IMG/VR virus record: IMGVR_UViG_3300031629_000017
Location: 1-39,625 of that record
Reading direction: 5' to 3' (one strand)
Origin: a virus
Length of the DNA: 39,625 nucleotides
A model generated the notes under the pieces. It did not search any database. It was not told where the DNA came from and was given only the letters and a program-made list of their open reading frames with translations. A program made the translations under genes and the position numbers. Each line of letters starts with the position of its first letter. Position 1 is the first letter of the stretch. Positions 26,449 through 33,976 of the stretch are shown here, piece by piece.

Positions 26449-28283
26449 TAATCTGCTGCCTCTCCGTAAGATTCACCACTATCTGACTCACATGTAATAG
26501 GTAAGCCCTCTGCCCACAATGGGGTGGTATTCATGCAACCCTCAATAAAAGCAGTCGCTTCTTTTAACTCATCTTTTGGTACACAGCATACTACAGAATC
26601 GTGTACGGTAAGTGCTACCTTATACTTTTTAGCAATCGCTAACATCTGCTCCCCAATTATACACCTAGCTATCGCTTGGCATACATTCTCCGTAACCTTA
26701 CCACCGTATATCCTAGTGCGTCCACGTCTAGTCTTGTAGCTAAACTCTGGCCCACGCTCACCTTGCTCATACCCTAAGTCGTCATAACGCATGACTAGCC
26801 CTGACGGTAATAGTATTCCCATACCCGACTGCGTTTCGACAGAGCGAACGATTCCATTCGGGCCTAGGCTTATAGTAGTACCACGAGACATCTCAACTAA
26901 CATGTTCTGACAGTCACGCCATAAGGTATTAATATTCCAGTTAGCATCTCGGTATATACTGACTACCCTACGTGCTTCTTCGGCTTCCATAAAGGTACCG
27001 AATGATAGTAGTTGTTCTGCAAACCTAATCGCACCCATGCCATACCCACAACCTAGGATAGTAGTCTTACCTACAAACCGTTGCTGTTTGGTAACCTTGT
27101 CTTCGGGTATGTTGTATATTATAGCGGCCATCTTTATGTAAACATCTTCACCGTTGGCAAATGCTGATACCAGATCCTCCTGCCCTGCTAACCACGCTAA
27201 CACTCGTGCCTCAATCTGTGCGGAGTCACAGTCAATCATCACGTAGCCTTCGGGGGCACGCATACTGTTCTTTAACTTCTTACCATTCACACCACGGCTA
27301 GGTAAGTTCTGAATGTTAATCTTATCATCACCTCCCCACCTACCAGTGTGCGCGGCATAGTATCTGATGGGTACGGGCATAAGCCCACGTTTGGCTATAC
27401 CTATAAACCTCTCAGTACGTGATTCTTCAAGCGTACTCTTAGTACCTAGGCGTGACATCACTAACGCTTGTACACGCACATCTTTATGGTCGGCTAACGC
27501 CTTGAACCCTTCATCGTTCTTAGCGAATGCATAGGTCTGCTTACCTGTAGTAAGGCTTAACTTCATAGGGGGATTTACACCCAAGTCCCTTAGTATGTCT
27601 GCGAACTTGGGGTTACTCATAAGGTCTTTCTTTGTCACGCCTGATGCTGTTACAAGGTCTTCCTTTATCTGCTTGGTATCTTCTAGGTGGTGCTCTAGTA
27701 ATCCTAAGTCCAACTCTATGATAGGCTCTATGAACATACGCAATGTGCAGTCTATTAAACGTAGTTCTCCCTTCGGAAACCCCTTACCCATACGGTTAAA
27801 CAACTTATAGGTTAACTCCACATCGTTAACGCAGTAGTCACCGTACTTATCCAGTGCTTCGTCTGTAAAATCTAATCGCTTCTTACCTACGGCATCAAGT
27901 ACTTCAGTACCTTTCTCTCCAAGGTTATACCGTTGTGTTAACGCGTGTAGGCTTCCTCCAACCTCAACACCGTGTAATGCACGAGCAATACAAAGAGTAT
28001 CGGTATAGATACGAGGATGAACATCGAAATGCCAATTAAGAATAGCGCCATCAAACATAGTGTTGTGAGCAAGTAATATACTATTTGCCCAATCAAAAGT
28101 TTGTAAGTACTCCTTGAGTTCTTCATGTGTACCACTAGCCCACTCCGTACTTCCATTGTTAACCTTTACGCTTACACCGATCACCTCAAAGCGAGGGTCA
28201 CGGATGTAAGCTTCTGTTGTAATCTTACGTAAAGAGAAATCCTTATCGTAGTAGGTTTCAAAGTCTACGGTTATTAAATCCAT
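26448..28283 (-). CDS. polA: Family-A DNA polymerase with 3'-5' exonuclease, Leu762 type (611 aa)
   Basis: This is the replicative polymerase of the phage. The N-terminal proofreading exonuclease has VDFET (D7, E9), AHNTMFDGAIL (72-82) and YCVNDVELTY (150-159). The polymerase domain has motif A IDCDSAQIEARVLAW (D351), O-helix QRFVGKTTILGCGYG (R402, K406, L410, Y414) and motif C LTVHDSVV (H561, D562). All catalytic residues are present. There is no 5'-3' nuclease domain, as usual for phage PolA. The residue equivalent to E. coli Phe762 is leucine, the type widespread in marine virioplankton. The ATG follows the previous TAA directly, with AGGA as ribosome site. It probably works with the SSB and primase-helicase downstream. 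Confidence 0.95.
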   Translation of the reverse strand: MDLITVDFETYYDKDFSLRKITTEAYIRDPRFEVIGVSVKVNNGSTEWASGTHEELKEYLQTFDWANSILLAHNTMFDGAILNWHFDVHPRIYTDTLCIARALHGVEVGGSLHALTQRYNLGEKGTEVLDAVGKKRLDFTDEALDKYGDYCVNDVELTYKLFNRMGKGFPKGELRLIDCTLRMFIEPIIELDLGLLEHHLEDTKQIKEDLVTASGVTKKDLMSNPKFADILRDLGVNPPMKLSLTTGKQTYAFAKNDEGFKALADHKDVRVQALVMSRLGTKSTLEESRTERFIGIAKRGLMPVPIRYYAAHTGRWGGDDKINIQNLPSRGVNGKKLKNSMRAPEGYVMIDCDSAQIEARVLAWLAGQEDLVSAFANGEDVYIKMAAIIYNIPEDKVTKQQRFVGKTTILGCGYGMGAIRFAEQLLSFGTFMEAEEARRVVSIYRDANWNINTLWRDCQNMLVEMSRGTTISLGPNGIVRSVETQSGMGILLPSGLVMRYDDLGYEQGERGPEFSYKTRRGRTRIYGGKVTENVCQAIARCIIGEQMLAIAKKYKVALTVHDSVVCCVPKDELKEATAFIEGCMNTTPLWAEGLPITCESDSGESYGEAAD

Positions 28284-28487
28284 TTACTTATCCTGCGAAT
28301 GCAGGAAAGCTATCTTTATGTCTTCATCCTTACGCAGTGCGTGATACTCAAGCTGTACCTTGGCAGAGTTAATCATCTTACCTGCTAGGTTAGCAAGTTC
28401 TGAAGCGGCCTTCACTTCTATCCCCCCTGTACGTAGGTCATCAAATACTTCCGATAAGTTTGCTCGTAGTTCGTTTACAGTCTTCAT
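28284..28487 (-). CDS. Small helical phage protein (67 aa)
   Basis: This 67-residue protein overlaps the repeat-protein stop by four bases (ATGA) and abuts the PolA ATG. It is predicted all-helical: VNELRANLSEVFDDLRTGGIEVKAASELANLAGKMINSAKVQLEYHALRK. Similar small proteins with a 'KAAEIANLAGKMINSAK'-type stretch are frequent in phage replication regions, from memory, but no function is known to me. The tight coupling to PolA makes a polymerase-linked role reasonable, though unproven. Confidence 0.78.
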   Translation of the reverse strand: MKTVNELRANLSEVFDDLRTGGIEVKAASELANLAGKMINSAKVQLEYHALRKDEDIKIAFLHSQDK

Positions 28488-29794
28488 ATCATTTTCCCTA
28501 TTTGTCGTCGTAGTTTAAGTTGCTCTCGTTTTGCTTCTATAAGTTCTTTGGGTATATCCCTTGCTCTGAGTACACTTGATTTGCGGCGCAGACTCTGAGC
28601 AACATACCCATCTGATAGGTTGTCTCTCTGAGTCTCTTTACGGTGTTTACTTATAGCATCGCAGTTTTCCACATAGTAGGCTCTTCGGAGCATCCTGTGT
28701 TTTTCTGGGTCTTTCTCCCTGTTACGTTTCTGGCGTTGCGCTATTGCCTCCTTATTATTAGCATAGTAAGCCGCAATCCCCATTAACTCTGTTTCCCTGT
28801 GCCTCGCGTAACTTTCTCTACGCTCTTGTTTAACCTTTTCTGGGTCAGCTAACCGCATAGCCGCCCTATCGACGATGCGTTTTTTGTTACGCTTCTCCCG
28901 TTGTTCAGGATGGTCAGCCAAGTACTTCTTAGCGTATTGGCTTTTATGCTCCCGTTGTTCAGGTGTACGGTTTGTATAGACATCCTTACGTTTTTGTGCG
29001 GCTTTCTCAACCTGTTCAGGGGTACGGTTTGCGATCCACTGCCTCGCAGTTCGGTTTTTAGCCTCCTTCTGTTCGGGGGTACGAGGGGGACGGTTTACTT
29101 GATACTCCCTACTCCGTTGCCTTTCAGCCTCAACCTGTTCAGGGGTGCGGTTTGCTTTCCGCTCTCTTTCTCGTTGATTTATAACCTCCCTATGTTCAGG
29201 GGTACTACGGTATGCTTTCCTCTCCCTACGCTTTTGTAAGTCCTTCTCCTTCTGTTCAGGTGTAAGAGGGGGACGGTTTGCACGGTACTCTTTCATCCAT
29301 TGCCTTCGAGCCTCAACCTGTTCAGGGGTACGGTTTGCTCTCCCCTCCCTACGCTTTTGTAAGTCCTTCTCCTTCTGTTCAGGTGTACGGTTTACTTTAT
29401 ACTCCCTACTCCGTTGCCTTTCAGCCTTAACCTGTTCAGGTGTACGGTTTGCTTTCCGCTCTCTCACTTGTCGATTTATAACCTCCTTCTGTTTAGGTGT
29501 CTTGGGTCTACGGGGATGCTTTGCATGGTACTCTTTAGCATACTGCCTTTCAGCCTCAACCTGTTCAGGGGGACGGCTCTCTCTACGCTTTTTGCCATAC
29601 TGTTTTGCAGCCTCTCGTTGTTCAGGTGTAAGAGGGGAACGGTTCTCTCTACGTTGTCGTAGCGCCTTCTCACGCTGTTCAGGTGTAAGGTTTGCTCTCA
29701 GCTCTCTTACTCGTCGCCTATCAGCCTCCTTCTTTTCAGGGGTAAGATTAGCGCGATACTTTTTCAGGTCTTCCCTCCTATCTCTGTATGGCAT
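28484..29794 (-). CDS. Arg/Lys/Glu-rich 19-residue repeat protein (436 aa)
   Basis: Residues 16-293 are 14 tandem units of about 19 residues with consensus NRTPEQ-x-E-x6-REY-x-A. Some units are 20-23 residues because of a PPLTPEQ-type insert. Each unit looks like a helix capped by TPEQ, giving a very long, highly charged and basic rod. Residues about 310-436 are non-repeated and basic, with YYANNKEAIAQRQKR, LSDGYVAQSLRRK and DIPKELIEAKREQLKLRRQI. I recall the latter as a C-terminus of phage DNA-binding or HNH-associated proteins. Nucleic-acid binding or a structural rod is inferred from charge. The start has GAGGGG upstream. Its place between DUF3310 and PolA is odd for such a repeat protein. 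Confidence 0.83.
   Translation of the reverse strand: MPYRDRREDLKKYRANLTPEKKEADRRRVRELRANLTPEQREKALRQRRENRSPLTPEQREAAKQYGKKRRESRPPEQVEAERQYAKEYHAKHPRRPKTPKQKEVINRQVRERKANRTPEQVKAERQRSREYKVNRTPEQKEKDLQKRREGRANRTPEQVEARRQWMKEYRANRPPLTPEQKEKDLQKRRERKAYRSTPEHREVINQRERERKANRTPEQVEAERQRSREYQVNRPPRTPEQKEAKNRTARQWIANRTPEQVEKAAQKRKDVYTNRTPEQREHKSQYAKKYLADHPEQREKRNKKRIVDRAAMRLADPEKVKQERRESYARHRETELMGIAAYYANNKEAIAQRQKRNREKDPEKHRMLRRAYYVENCDAISKHRKETQRDNLSDGYVAQSLRRKSSVLRARDIPKELIEAKREQLKLRRQIGKMI
28877..29749 (-). repeat. About 57-bp degenerate tandem repeats coding the 19-residue units
   Basis: The word CTGTTCAGG (+ strand view) recurs at roughly 57-66 bp steps. Units have diverged by point changes and small in-frame inserts, yet some distant units are nearly the same (for example the KEKDLQKRRE units at residues about 141-150 and 181-190). 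That suggests unit shuffling or gene conversion rather than simple decay. Confidence 0.9.
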
Positions 29795-29797
29795 ACA

Positions 29798-30160
29798 TTA
29801 CCCCTCCACACTTGCTATTAACTTGTTTAAGTACCACTGCGCTTTCTTTAAGTCCTCTAAAGATTTTGACTTACGCTCGTATCTCCAAAGGTATTTCAGT
29901 GCCGCACCTTTGCAGTAACCCTTGAATGCTTCTGCACTCATGGATGCTTCTATACCGTCAATGCATTCGATGCTACCTGACGTGTAGTGGTTTGGTGAGT
30001 TCACCATATCTTCTTGCTCTATAACTATACTCTGTATGTCTTTAGCCATTTTTACGTACTCATGTCTTTCATCGTGTTTAGGTAAGCCTTGCGATACCCT
30101 ATCCCAATCCTCACATGTCAAGTCAGTGATCTGTCTGCCACGTCTCTGCCACTTTTCCAT
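29798..30160 (-). CDS. DUF3310 protein, T7 gp1.7-like domain (120 aa)
   Basis: Residues about 52-118 match the DUF3310 domain: MVNSPNHYTSGSIECIDGIEAS, then KGYCKGAALKYLWRYERK and DLKKAQWYLNKLI. T7 gp1.7, which carries this domain, is a nucleotide kinase, so a role in dNTP supply is likely. The N-terminal 50 residues are an extra charged region. The start is supported by ACTCGGAG six bases before the ATG at 30160, though it overlaps the upstream nuclease gene by 38 bases. A Met at residue 38 would avoid the overlap but lacks such a site. It sits three bases before the repeat-protein gene. Confidence 0.88.
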   Translation of the reverse strand: MEKWQRRGRQITDLTCEDWDRVSQGLPKHDERHEYVKMAKDIQSIVIEQEDMVNSPNHYTSGSIECIDGIEASMSAEAFKGYCKGAALKYLWRYERKSKSLEDLKKAQWYLNKLIASVEG

Positions 30161-30449
30161 TACAGTCTCCGAGTAATTCTTCTATGTCACGCATGTTGAG
30201 TTCGTTAACGACTGCGGCGACACCACCTGCTAGTGTTATGTCTGATAAGTTCTTCTCCTGTAATGCTGTTGGGGTGTTCTTGCCCGCCTTGCATTCGATA
30301 CCAAAGAACTTACCTTTATAACATCCAACTATATCTGGCACGCCACTCTTACCGTATCCCCCTGTAGCAGGGAAAAAGTAGTAACAACCTAACGCCTTTA
30401 ACTGTTCAACTATCTTCTTCTTTACTTTCCCTTCGGGTGTCATCGCCAT
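30123..30449 (-). CDS. VRR-NUC family nuclease (108 aa)
   Basis: This is a compact PD-(D/E)XK nuclease with GYGKSGVPDIVGCYKGKFFGIECKAG, where D39, E52 and K54 form the active site, and TALQ (Q64) follows. About 100 residues is the usual length for stand-alone phage VRR-NUC proteins, which act on branched DNA such as Holliday junctions or flaps. AGGAG precedes the ATG. The gene overlaps the membrane-protein gene upstream by 44 bases and DUF3310 downstream by 38. No key residue is missing. A role in resolving replication intermediates before packaging is inferred. Confidence 0.88.
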   Translation of the reverse strand: MAMTPEGKVKKKIVEQLKALGCYYFFPATGGYGKSGVPDIVGCYKGKFFGIECKAGKNTPTALQEKNLSDITLAGGVAAVVNELNMRDIEELLGDCNGKVAETWQTDH

Positions 30450-30588
30450 CGGTTTCTTCTCCTGAGACCTGTTCCTTCTGTCGTTTCATAAACTCACGTT
30501 GCTTATCGCCAACTATTAACACGGCTCCGCGTAACGCTAGACCCAAACATACAATAAATACTGCGCCAACTACTATTTGTCCCAACAT
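30406..30588 (-). CDS. Small single-pass membrane protein (60 aa)
   Basis: The start is the ATG at 30588, which has AAGGAG eight bases upstream. A longer frame to 30681 has no site and would run far into the previous gene. The 60-residue product has one membrane segment (IVVGAVFIVCLGLALRGAVLIV, residues about 4-26). A charged, probably cytoplasmic tail of about 34 residues is rich in Glu, Asp, Lys and Arg. The layout fits a small phage membrane protein such as a class III-like holin or an inner-membrane effector. With no endolysin visible nearby, the role is open. It is unusual in an otherwise DNA-metabolism region. Confidence 0.72.
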   Translation of the reverse strand: MLGQIVVGAVFIVCLGLALRGAVLIVGDKQREFMKRQKEQVSGEETDGDDTRRESKEEDS

Positions 30589-30599
30589 AACTACTCTCC

Positions 30600-30893
30600 T
30601 TATCTGTATACCCAGAAAGTGTGTTCGTCTATCCGCCTCCCCACACCTTCTACAGGTACAGTGGGTGGCGTAGGATCGCATAACATCAAAACCGCTAGAC
30701 TATCTTCCAACCATTTCGGTAGCGATTCACCAAGATCATATAACCCTTCCGCCTCCGCGTCAACACAATTCATGCCTATACATGTCACCTCAATACTATT
30801 CTCGTATCCTTGTGACGTTACGCGGTAGCAATTTACTATAGAGTCAGTATCATACTCAAACGTATCATTGTGTGACATAAAATATATTCTCAT
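30600..30893 (-). CDS. Conserved-type phage protein, unknown function (97 aa)
   Basis: This 97-residue protein overlaps the preceding gene by 29 bases. A second Met at 30878 would cut the overlap to 14, and neither start has a strong ribosome site. The sequence is acidic in the middle (GMNCVDAEAEGLYDLGESLPKWLEDSLAVLMLCDP) and ends in GVGRRIDEHTFWVYR. That ending is one I have seen in many phage hypothetical proteins. No catalytic motif or membrane segment is visible. It belongs to the same tight gene group as the next three upstream genes. Confidence 0.73.
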   Translation of the reverse strand: MRIYFMSHNDTFEYDTDSIVNCYRVTSQGYENSIEVTCIGMNCVDAEAEGLYDLGESLPKWLEDSLAVLMLCDPTPPTVPVEGVGRRIDEHTFWVYR

Positions 30894-31776
30894 CGTACCG
30901 ATACCCTACTTGCGGTATGTAATCCTCATACGCGCAGATAGCCATAGTAGATAACTTACCCAACATACCTTCGGGTAGCCCATCTTCGGTAAGTGTACCG
31001 ATAAAGCTATCTTTCCTAGCTTCATACCTAGACGAGGAATGAACAGTGAGAGTCACATCAAAAGTTTGCACCCCGAATTTCTGATACACACGTACGCAAT
31101 ACATATCCGCAGTGCAATCTTTACGTGTCTGTAGGTAATGCTTATAGGACGCATGCGCCTCTGCTAACTTGCTACTCCATTCTATATCTAAGAAAGTATG
31201 TCCGCTGTTTGCTAGATGGAATAGTTCCTTGACCACGATAGGGTTATCAACCCCCCCTTCAAAACCTACACGGAATACCTTTCTGTACAAATTATCTAGC
31301 TTGCCTCGCTCTTTCGATTCGTAGGTACTAACTGTATCGTAGCACTGGTTAGATGTAGCTTTAGCCATTTCTTGAGGCGTAAGCCGTTGCAAATACTTCT
31401 TGGCATTCTTTAAGGCAATAGCAGGGCGTATGCTGTGGCATTGTCTATGCGCATTAGACCACCCATTGTGTTTATTGTTTGACACCTTGTGAGAACTAAC
31501 AACGTATTGGTACTCGTTATCCTCTGATGATTTCAACCAAATACTACCCATTGCAAAGGTATCTTCGGGCATGTACACAAACATTTGAGAGCCACTACTA
31601 TCTCTAGTACGTAACTTACACCCACGAAACGCTTTCTGTATATCGGTTGCAAACGCTTTAAACTCTGGCGTTAGTACGCCTAGATCTATTTTATCTTGTA
31701 GGTAGTCACCCTTTAACTCGTCAACACGAGAAAGCTTTGCCTTGTTGTAGTTAACGTCAAGTATATAATGTTCCAT
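30865..31776 (-). CDS. Hypothetical protein linked to the MoxR-VWA cluster (303 aa)
   Basis: This 303-residue protein of no recognised family starts with a site AGGGG before the ATG. The N-terminal part is mixed (HYILDVNYNKAKLSRVDELKGDYLQDKID). The middle has basic/aromatic stretches such as VVSSHKVSNNKHNGWSNAHRQ. The C-terminus is beta-rich, ending with YEDYIPQVGYRYDENIFYVTQ. No membrane segment or P-loop. It follows the next hypothetical gene by four bases and forms part of the run MoxR-VWA-hypothetical-hypothetical. A shared complex with the MoxR/VWA pair is a guess from synteny. Confidence 0.75.
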   Translation of the reverse strand: MEHYILDVNYNKAKLSRVDELKGDYLQDKIDLGVLTPEFKAFATDIQKAFRGCKLRTRDSSGSQMFVYMPEDTFAMGSIWLKSSEDNEYQYVVSSHKVSNNKHNGWSNAHRQCHSIRPAIALKNAKKYLQRLTPQEMAKATSNQCYDTVSTYESKERGKLDNLYRKVFRVGFEGGVDNPIVVKELFHLANSGHTFLDIEWSSKLAEAHASYKHYLQTRKDCTADMYCVRVYQKFGVQTFDVTLTVHSSSRYEARKDSFIGTLTEDGLPEGMLGKLSTMAICAYEDYIPQVGYRYDENIFYVTQ

Positions 31777-31780
31777 TGTA

Positions 31781-32686
31781 TTACCCCTTGTACTCGTTGA
31801 ATGTTTCGTTGAACCCTGCTCTGTCGTTTATCCACGCGTTGAACTTAGTGCGAAACACCTTGGGGTCACTTGTTACACTGACGTTAACCCCCCCATTGAT
31901 AGTATTACCTGTGTTGTCGTGCCAGTATCTGTTATTGTAATAACTCGCCACAGTACATAGAAACGCGTGTAGCATAGTTGTGCGTTGCTCGTGTTGACTG
32001 TCCATCAGCATGGCTCGGAACATTCCCGAAGTAGTATTGCTAGCTACTCTTTGCGCCGCCATGTTTGTATGCCAGTCCATAGTACCCTCTATGAGCGGAG
32101 CCATATTCCACACCCACTCAAGGTAAGAAACTATAGCTTCCTTGTAAGGCTCCTTCTCTTCTTTGTTTACACGCTTACGTACTACAGGTAAAGGGTGCGG
32201 ATTACTTACTAACCGCCACGCACACTGAGGTGTATGTGCATCTTTGAACACTACGGTTTTGTTATTGGCCTTGGGTAGGAAGTGTCGCTCCTCCCTGTAC
32301 CTAACGTACTGCTTACCACTGTCTACCACAAACGACATCCCTCTAGGCATACAGCGGTGTAGGAATGAATACCTACTGGTGTGTGCGAAGTCACCCTCCC
32401 CATTACGAAACTCTACTACGCTATTTTTGTTAGCGCCTAGCGTCCACGTAACTGCGGCCACCGCTTCAACTTGTTCGGGTGTCTGATACCAGTTGTACGT
32501 CTCGTACTTCTTATCCATTAACGTGTCACACAGTTTGTAACAGGTGGGCGATACCTTTACTATCCGCTCCCACTTACGTCTGCGATCACCTAGAGGTACT
32601 ATGGTAGTACCCCTGATAGGTTTGGTGGTGTTGTATAGACGCTCGGCGTCTGCGAAACTACTGATATTAAAGTTATACATTGCCAT
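31781..32686 (-). CDS. Hypothetical protein coupled to the VWA gene (301 aa)
   Basis: The ATG at 32686 shares its A with the VWA gene stop (TAATG), with AGGAAC upstream, so it is probably made in fixed ratio with the VWA protein. The 301 residues contain many Trp, Tyr and Arg. Examples are KWERIVKVSPTCYKLCD, YRFLHRC-type segments and WVWNMAPLIEGTMDWHTN. There is no known motif, P-loop or membrane helix. It may be a client or adaptor of the MoxR-VWA pair. That is inference from coupling. Confidence 0.77.
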   Translation of the reverse strand: MAMYNFNISSFADAERLYNTTKPIRGTTIVPLGDRRRKWERIVKVSPTCYKLCDTLMDKKYETYNWYQTPEQVEAVAAVTWTLGANKNSVVEFRNGEGDFAHTSRYSFLHRCMPRGMSFVVDSGKQYVRYREERHFLPKANNKTVVFKDAHTPQCAWRLVSNPHPLPVVRKRVNKEEKEPYKEAIVSYLEWVWNMAPLIEGTMDWHTNMAAQRVASNTTSGMFRAMLMDSQHEQRTTMLHAFLCTVASYYNNRYWHDNTGNTINGGVNVSVTSDPKVFRTKFNAWINDRAGFNETFNEYKG

Positions 32687-33966
32687 TATATGTTCCTCGA
32701 TTTAATGTGTACTGCCTTACCAACTTCAGGTAAAGCCGTTTCATGGTCTAATATTGCCCATAGAACAGGGCATGTCCAATCGCCCCAACCTCCAAACAAG
32801 TAGCCATCAGTCAGCACGATGGTCGCTTGCGGTTTGATACCTTCCTCTGCCATATACTGCGTGACACACCTAACATCAGTGCCGCCACCATCCTTGGGTT
32901 TAGTAGATGTAGTCAGTTGCTCCAACTCATGCATGTCGTATGACTCGTCACCTACCACACTGCAACCCCAGTACAACAGGCGCACCTTGTCAGGTTTTAC
33001 TGTGTCACATACACCCTTGACCTCGGATAGGAACGCGGTCAACTCTAACTGACCGATAGAACCTGACGTATCAATGGCGATAACTAACTCGCCAACTTGC
33101 TCACTGATACCGCTCGGCATGACGATACCCTGACTCATCAACCTACGATTAGGGCGTGCGTATGTAGAGTAGTCACTCCCTGCGCATGTAGTCTGTACAA
33201 ACTCACGCAATACCTCACGCCAATCGACTTGGGGTTGTAGTAACGCATCTAAGTCGCGGTTACCTGTACCACCCATCTTCCCTGCGGCTAATGCTCCCTG
33301 ACGTATTGCCTCGTCAATATCACGCGCCAACTCACGCTTCTCCTCAGTTGATAGTGATTGCGCCCCCTCCCAATCGTGCTCATCGAAACCAGTTCCCTGA
33401 CCTACTGCGGTGTTTTGTGAACCTGTGGTGTTAGAACGTACCTGTTCACCATCACCCTCTGACTCGTTATCCTGTGAGTCATTATCACCATCCTCCCCGG
33501 TCGGCTGTTCTTCTTGTTCCTTGCGTAGTATGTTGAACACCTGTGCACTGTCCATACCACGGAACCGCGCATCGACTAGCCCACCCTCTGGTAGTTTGGC
33601 GAACCCATCGCCCTTGTTATCATCGACTATCTTGATATTGATAACGTAGTCACACGCGCAGTTAGCTAGGAACGGATCAATATCATACATCCACCGCCAT
33701 GTATCTAGGTGACGGTGTAGCTTGTGCCCCTCATCCTCGTGCAGTACTAACCCACGCAATTCGGCATCGGTTTGTTTCTCAACAAACGCACGCCCATACT
33801 TAACATCACGCCCATTGGTACATGCTGTAGGTATATCATCGTGTATGGTTTTCTCACCGATCATTAACACCCCTGCTAATGCTGTGTATCTGGGGTGCCC
33901 CATTATTGCTACGACTGCTTTGGACAGTCGCTCCTCTGCTGTAAGCTGTTTACCTATAGTTAACAT
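32686..33966 (-). CDS. VWA-domain protein with altered metallopeptidase-like N-terminus (426 aa)
   Basis: The C-terminal VWA domain has a complete MIDAS: IAIDTSGS (D299, S301, S303), GGTDV (T363) and VLTDGYL (D387). The N-terminal part is of the kind annotated as a metallopeptidase-like domain. Its core LVLHEDEGHKLHRH (73-86) has one residue more than a normal HExxH between E77 and H81, so zinc binding in the usual way is doubtful. A long acidic linker (about 150-200) joins the halves. VWA proteins of this kind work with MoxR AAA+ ATPases, whose gene lies 10 bases upstream. The pair resembles ViaA-RavA or CbbO-CbbQ chaperone systems. The phage target is unknown. Confidence 0.88.
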   Translation of the reverse strand: MLTIGKQLTAEERLSKAVVAIMGHPRYTALAGVLMIGEKTIHDDIPTACTNGRDVKYGRAFVEKQTDAELRGLVLHEDEGHKLHRHLDTWRWMYDIDPFLANCACDYVINIKIVDDNKGDGFAKLPEGGLVDARFRGMDSAQVFNILRKEQEEQPTGEDGDNDSQDNESEGDGEQVRSNTTGSQNTAVGQGTGFDEHDWEGAQSLSTEEKRELARDIDEAIRQGALAAGKMGGTGNRDLDALLQPQVDWREVLREFVQTTCAGSDYSTYARPNRRLMSQGIVMPSGISEQVGELVIAIDTSGSIGQLELTAFLSEVKGVCDTVKPDKVRLLYWGCSVVGDESYDMHELEQLTTSTKPKDGGGTDVRCVTQYMAEEGIKPQATIVLTDGYLFGGWGDWTCPVLWAILDHETALPEVGKAVHIKSRNI

Positions 33967-33976
33967 TGTCTATCCC

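Noticed and set aside
28877-29749. Regular CTGTTCAGG spacing of about 57 bp resembling a CRISPR array
   Set aside because: Units are degenerate, lie wholly in frame in one long coding region and encode a 19-residue protein repeat. There are no conserved direct repeats with unrelated spacers.
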